NCBI RefSeq assembly: GCF_003994415.1
Contig: NZ_CP034689.1
Coordinates: 1,178,001 to 1,242,000 of the forward strand
DNA length: 64,000 nt
Direction of reading: 5' to 3'
From: Achromobacter spanius
Lineage (GTDB): Bacteria > Pseudomonadota > Gammaproteobacteria > Burkholderiales > Burkholderiaceae_B
Under the pieces are notes generated by a model, which was given only the letters and a program-made list of their open reading frames with translations, made no database searches and was not told where the DNA came from. Shown here one piece after another: positions 61,550-64,000 of this stretch (positions are counted from its first letter, which is position 1; the number at the start of each line of letters is the position of its first letter). The translations under genes were made by a program, and so were the position numbers.

Positions 61550-62623
61550 ATGGCCATCCAGTCCGATTCCCTTTCCTCTCGTCCCGACGCCCCCCGCATT
61601 GTGGCGCCGCAGCCGGTATCGCCCAACGAGGAATCGATCGAACGCGCCTTGCGGCCCAAGGCGCTTCAGGAATATGTGGGCCAGCAGCGCGCGCGCGAGC
61701 AGCTTGAAATCTTCATCGCCGCGGCGCGCAAGCGCGGCGAAGCCCTGGACCACGTACTGCTCTTCGGCCCGCCCGGGCTGGGCAAGACCACGCTGGCCCA
61801 CATCATCGCGCATGAAATGGGCGTGCAACTGCGCCAGACTTCCGGCCCCGTGCTGGAACGCCCGGGCGACCTGGCCGCGTTGCTGACCAACCTGGAAAAG
61901 AACGATGTGCTGTTCATCGACGAAATCCACCGTCTGTCGCCCGTGGTTGAAGAAATTCTCTATCCGGCGCTGGAAGATTTCCAGATCGACATCCTGATCG
62001 GCGAAGGCCCGGCCGCGCGCAGCGTCAAGCTGGACCTGCAGCCGTTCACGCTGGTGGGCGCCACCACGCGCGCGGGCATGCTGACGAACCCGCTGCGCGA
62101 CCGCTTCGGCATCGTGTCGCGGCTGGAGTTCTACAACGCCACCGACCTGGGCCATATCGTGACCCGCAGCGCGGGCTTGCTCAACGCCGTCATCACGCCC
62201 GACGGCGCGGCGGAAGTGGCGCGCCGCGCGCGCGGCACCCCGCGTATCGCCAACCGCTTGCTGCGCCGCGTGCGCGACTACGCCGAGGTCAAGGCTAGCG
62301 GCACCATCGACGCCGACGTCGCCGGCCGCGCGTTGGCGATGCTGGAAGTCGACCCCCAGGGCCTGGACCTGATGGACCGCAAACTGCTGGAAGCCATCAT
62401 CCACAAGTTCGACGGCGGCCCCGTGGGCGTGGACAGCCTGGCCGCTGCAATCGGCGAAGAGCGCGACACCATCGAAGACGTGATCGAGCCCTACCTGATC
62501 CAGCACGGTTATCTGCAACGCACGCCACGGGGGCGCACCGCCACGCTGTCCACCTGGCGCCATCTGGGCCTGGCGCCTCCCGCCGGCACGGCCACCGGCA
62601 GCGGCGAGCTCTTCAACAAGTAG
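61550..62623 (+). CDS. ruvB: Holliday junction branch migration helicase RuvB
   Basis: RuvB is the hexameric AAA+ motor that drives branch migration with RuvA in recombination repair. The 357-aa protein has Walker A GPPGLGKTT, Walker B LFIDEIHRL, sensor TLVGATTRAGML with the Arg finger region, PLRDRFGIVSRLEFY and the C-terminal winged helix (RTPRGRTATLSTWRHLGL). I chose the ATG at 61550, in agreement with family length. ruvA and ruvC are not in this window. Confidence 0.95.
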   Translation: MAIQSDSLSSRPDAPRIVAPQPVSPNEESIERALRPKALQEYVGQQRAREQLEIFIAAARKRGEALDHVLLFGPPGLGKTTLAHIIAHEMGVQLRQTSGPVLERPGDLAALLTNLEKNDVLFIDEIHRLSPVVEEILYPALEDFQIDILIGEGPAARSVKLDLQPFTLVGATTRAGMLTNPLRDRFGIVSRLEFYNATDLGHIVTRSAGLLNAVITPDGAAEVARRARGTPRIANRLLRRVRDYAEVKASGTIDADVAGRALAMLEVDPQGLDLMDRKLLEAIIHKFDGGPVGVDSLAAAIGEERDTIEDVIEPYLIQHGYLQRTPRGRTATLSTWRHLGLAPPAGTATGSGELFNK

Positions 62624-62720
62624 GCGAAGCGGATACCGGGTAGCAGGTACGGCGCAATCGGCGCGGCGGGTTTATGATCCTGGGGTTTCGACACCCCCGC
62701 GATCAAAGGACCGGATTCCC

Positions 62721-63686
62721 ATGCTGCCCGAACTGCCTACCTATGATGACGTCGTGCGCGCCAGCGAGCGCCTGGCCGGCAACGCCCACCGCACGCCCGT
62801 CCTGACCTCTGCCACGGCCGACGCCATCAGCGGCGCGTCGGTCTTCTTCAAGTGCGAAAACTTCCAGCGCATGGGCGCCTTCAAGTTTCGCGGCGGCTAC
62901 AACGCCATCGCGCGCCTGACGCCCGAACAGCGCGCCGCCGGCGTGGTCACGTTTTCGTCGGGCAACCATGCGCAAGCCATTGCGCTGGCGTCCAAGCTGC
63001 AGGGCGTGTCGGCCACGATCATCATGCCGCTGGACGCGCCGGCGGCCAAGCGCGCGGCCACCGAAGGCTACGGTGGCAAGATCGTCACTTATGACCGTTA
63101 CACCGAAGACCGCGAACAGATCGCGCGGCGTATCCAGGCCGAAACCGGGGCCACGCTGATTCCGCCCTACGACCACGAAGACGTGATCACGGGGCAGGGC
63201 ACGGCGGCCAAGGAATTGTTCGAGGAAGTCGGTGAACTGGATTATCTGTTCGTCTGCCTGGGCGGCGGGGGCTTGTTGTCGGGGTCGGCCTTGTCGGCCT
63301 TTGCGCTCAGCCCGCGCTGCCTGGTGTACGGCGTTGAGCCCGAAGCCGGCAACGACGGCCAGCAGTCGCTGCGCAAGGGTGAAGTCGTCCGAATTCCCGC
63401 CCCCAAGACCCTGGCCGATGGCGCGGCGACTACCCACCTGGGCAACCTGACCTTTCCGCTCATCCAGAAATATGTGCGCGACATCGTCACGGTGTCGGAC
63501 GCGCAACTGGTCACCACCATGAAGTTCTTTGCCGAGCGCATGAAGATGGTGGTGGAACCCACGGGTTGCCTGGCCGCGGCCGCGGTCATGCAGAACGTGG
63601 TGCCGGTGCAAGGCGCGCGGGTCGGCGTCATCATCAGCGGCGGCAACGTCGACCTTCCGGCCTACGCCAAGCTGCTGGCGTCCTGA
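62721..63686 (+). CDS. PLP-dependent threonine/serine ammonia-lyase family enzyme
   Basis: This 321-aa fold-type II PLP enzyme deaminates or racemises a hydroxy-amino acid. It has the PLP Lys motif FKCENFQRMGAFKFRGGYNA, the SSGNHAQAIALASKLQGV loop and the Gly-rich phosphate site VCLGGGGLLSG. It has no C-terminal ACT domain, so it is not the biosynthetic IlvA. The size fits catabolic threonine dehydratase, L-threo-3-hydroxyaspartate dehydratase or serine racemase, which cannot be told apart by eye. Confidence 0.9.
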   Translation: MLPELPTYDDVVRASERLAGNAHRTPVLTSATADAISGASVFFKCENFQRMGAFKFRGGYNAIARLTPEQRAAGVVTFSSGNHAQAIALASKLQGVSATIIMPLDAPAAKRAATEGYGGKIVTYDRYTEDREQIARRIQAETGATLIPPYDHEDVITGQGTAAKELFEEVGELDYLFVCLGGGGLLSGSALSAFALSPRCLVYGVEPEAGNDGQQSLRKGEVVRIPAPKTLADGAATTHLGNLTFPLIQKYVRDIVTVSDAQLVTTMKFFAERMKMVVEPTGCLAAAAVMQNVVPVQGARVGVIISGGNVDLPAYAKLLAS

Positions 63687-63823
63687 CCGCCAGGCTGACA
63701 CGCGAATGACACCCGTATGACGCGCATCAAGCGGCCCGCGCCTGGGGCTGCCGATGCGTGCTTGCGGTTGTGGTCCGTGCAAGGCAGAATCGGGTCTCGA
63801 TCCTGACGAACAGGGGCTGCGGC

Positions 63824-64000
63824 ATGCGTATCCTTGTCATCGGCGGCACCGGTTTCATCGGCCGCCATCTGATTGCCCGGCTTTCCGGCGACCTGCACCA
63901 GATCATCGTGCCTACCCGCCTGTTGGCGCGCGGCAGCGAACTGCAAGTCCACCCCACGACCACGCTGATCCAGACCGACATCCACGACGATGCCGCACTG
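63824..64000 (+). CDS. NAD(P)-binding epimerase/dehydratase-like protein (partial, 5' end)
   Basis: Only the first 59 codons are inside the window. MRILVIGGTGFIGRHLIARL is a Rossmann fold start with the GxxGxxG motif of extended SDR (NAD-dependent epimerase, NDUFA9-like) proteins. The gene continues beyond 64000. The exact family cannot be set from this part. Confidence 0.7.
   Translation, partial: MRILVIGGTGFIGRHLIARLSGDLHQIIVPTRLLARGSELQVHPTTTLIQTDIHDDAAL

Overview
The window is GC-rich chromosomal DNA from a betaproteobacterium. Gene content and protein style point to the Alcaligenaceae (Achromobacter/Bordetella-like): a double-length UvrA, a LivM-LivG fusion, IclR/KDPG-aldolase/KDG-kinase, minCDE next to glnS, many ABC importers and LysR/MarR regulators. 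This is inferred from protein recognition only; there is no rRNA or tRNA in the window, and no prophage or CRISPR. One insertion sequence is present and looks intact.

Layout. 0-2.4 kb: tail of a MacB-type exporter with its outer-membrane channel, then tcdA. 2.4-5.5 kb: a salicylate-5-hydroxylase-like Rieske oxygenase set (alpha, beta, ferredoxin) divergent from a NahR/NagR-like regulator. 5.5-13.4 kb: pabC-like, pabB and a tandem-fused uvrA on the minus strand. 13.6-16.4 kb: IclR regulator, KDPG aldolase, KDG kinase and a 42-residue basic protein. 16.4-18.5 kb: a LysR regulator divergent from a family 2 glycosyltransferase. 18.5-35.8 kb: a 17-kb minus-strand block, divergent from a MarR gene. 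It holds indolepyruvate-ferredoxin-oxidoreductase-type subunits, a VanB-type reductase, Rieske alpha/beta, acyl-CoA ligase, a thiolase-like protein, a DUF35-SDR fusion, a cyclase, an SDR and a branched-chain-type ABC importer. 36.9-42.4 kb: a dipeptide/opine-type ABC importer operon. 42.4-48.7 kb: acidic protein, EamA transporter, ettA, an IS3-family element, isochorismatase-like hydrolase and osmB. 48.7-52.8 kb: minE, minD, minC, glnS. 52.9-55.3 kb: a CydAB-like pair. 55.6-64 kb: recQ, an usher-like barrel protein, an OmpR/EnvZ-type pair, ruvB, a PLP ammonia-lyase and the start of an NAD-binding epimerase-like gene.

How the genes work together. The 23.5-35.8 kb block reads as one catabolic operon. 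A sigma70-like promoter (TTGACA, 17 bp, TAAAGT on the minus strand) and a perfect 12-bp palindrome lie between iorA and marR. The thiolase-like protein has lost the usual thiolase Cys and His, and its DUF35 partner is fused to an SDR domain that has lost its catalytic Tyr. This suggests an acyl-CoA aldolase (lyase) complex rather than a thiolase. The adjoining ABC importer may bring in the substrate, which I cannot name.

Most unusual points: the CydA homologue at 52.9 kb appears to lack every heme ligand known from E. coli CydA. The IS3-family element sits in the loop of the ettA terminator. Three copies of a two-hairpin intergenic repeat keep their arms and a roughly 31-nt spacer length while the spacer sequences differ.
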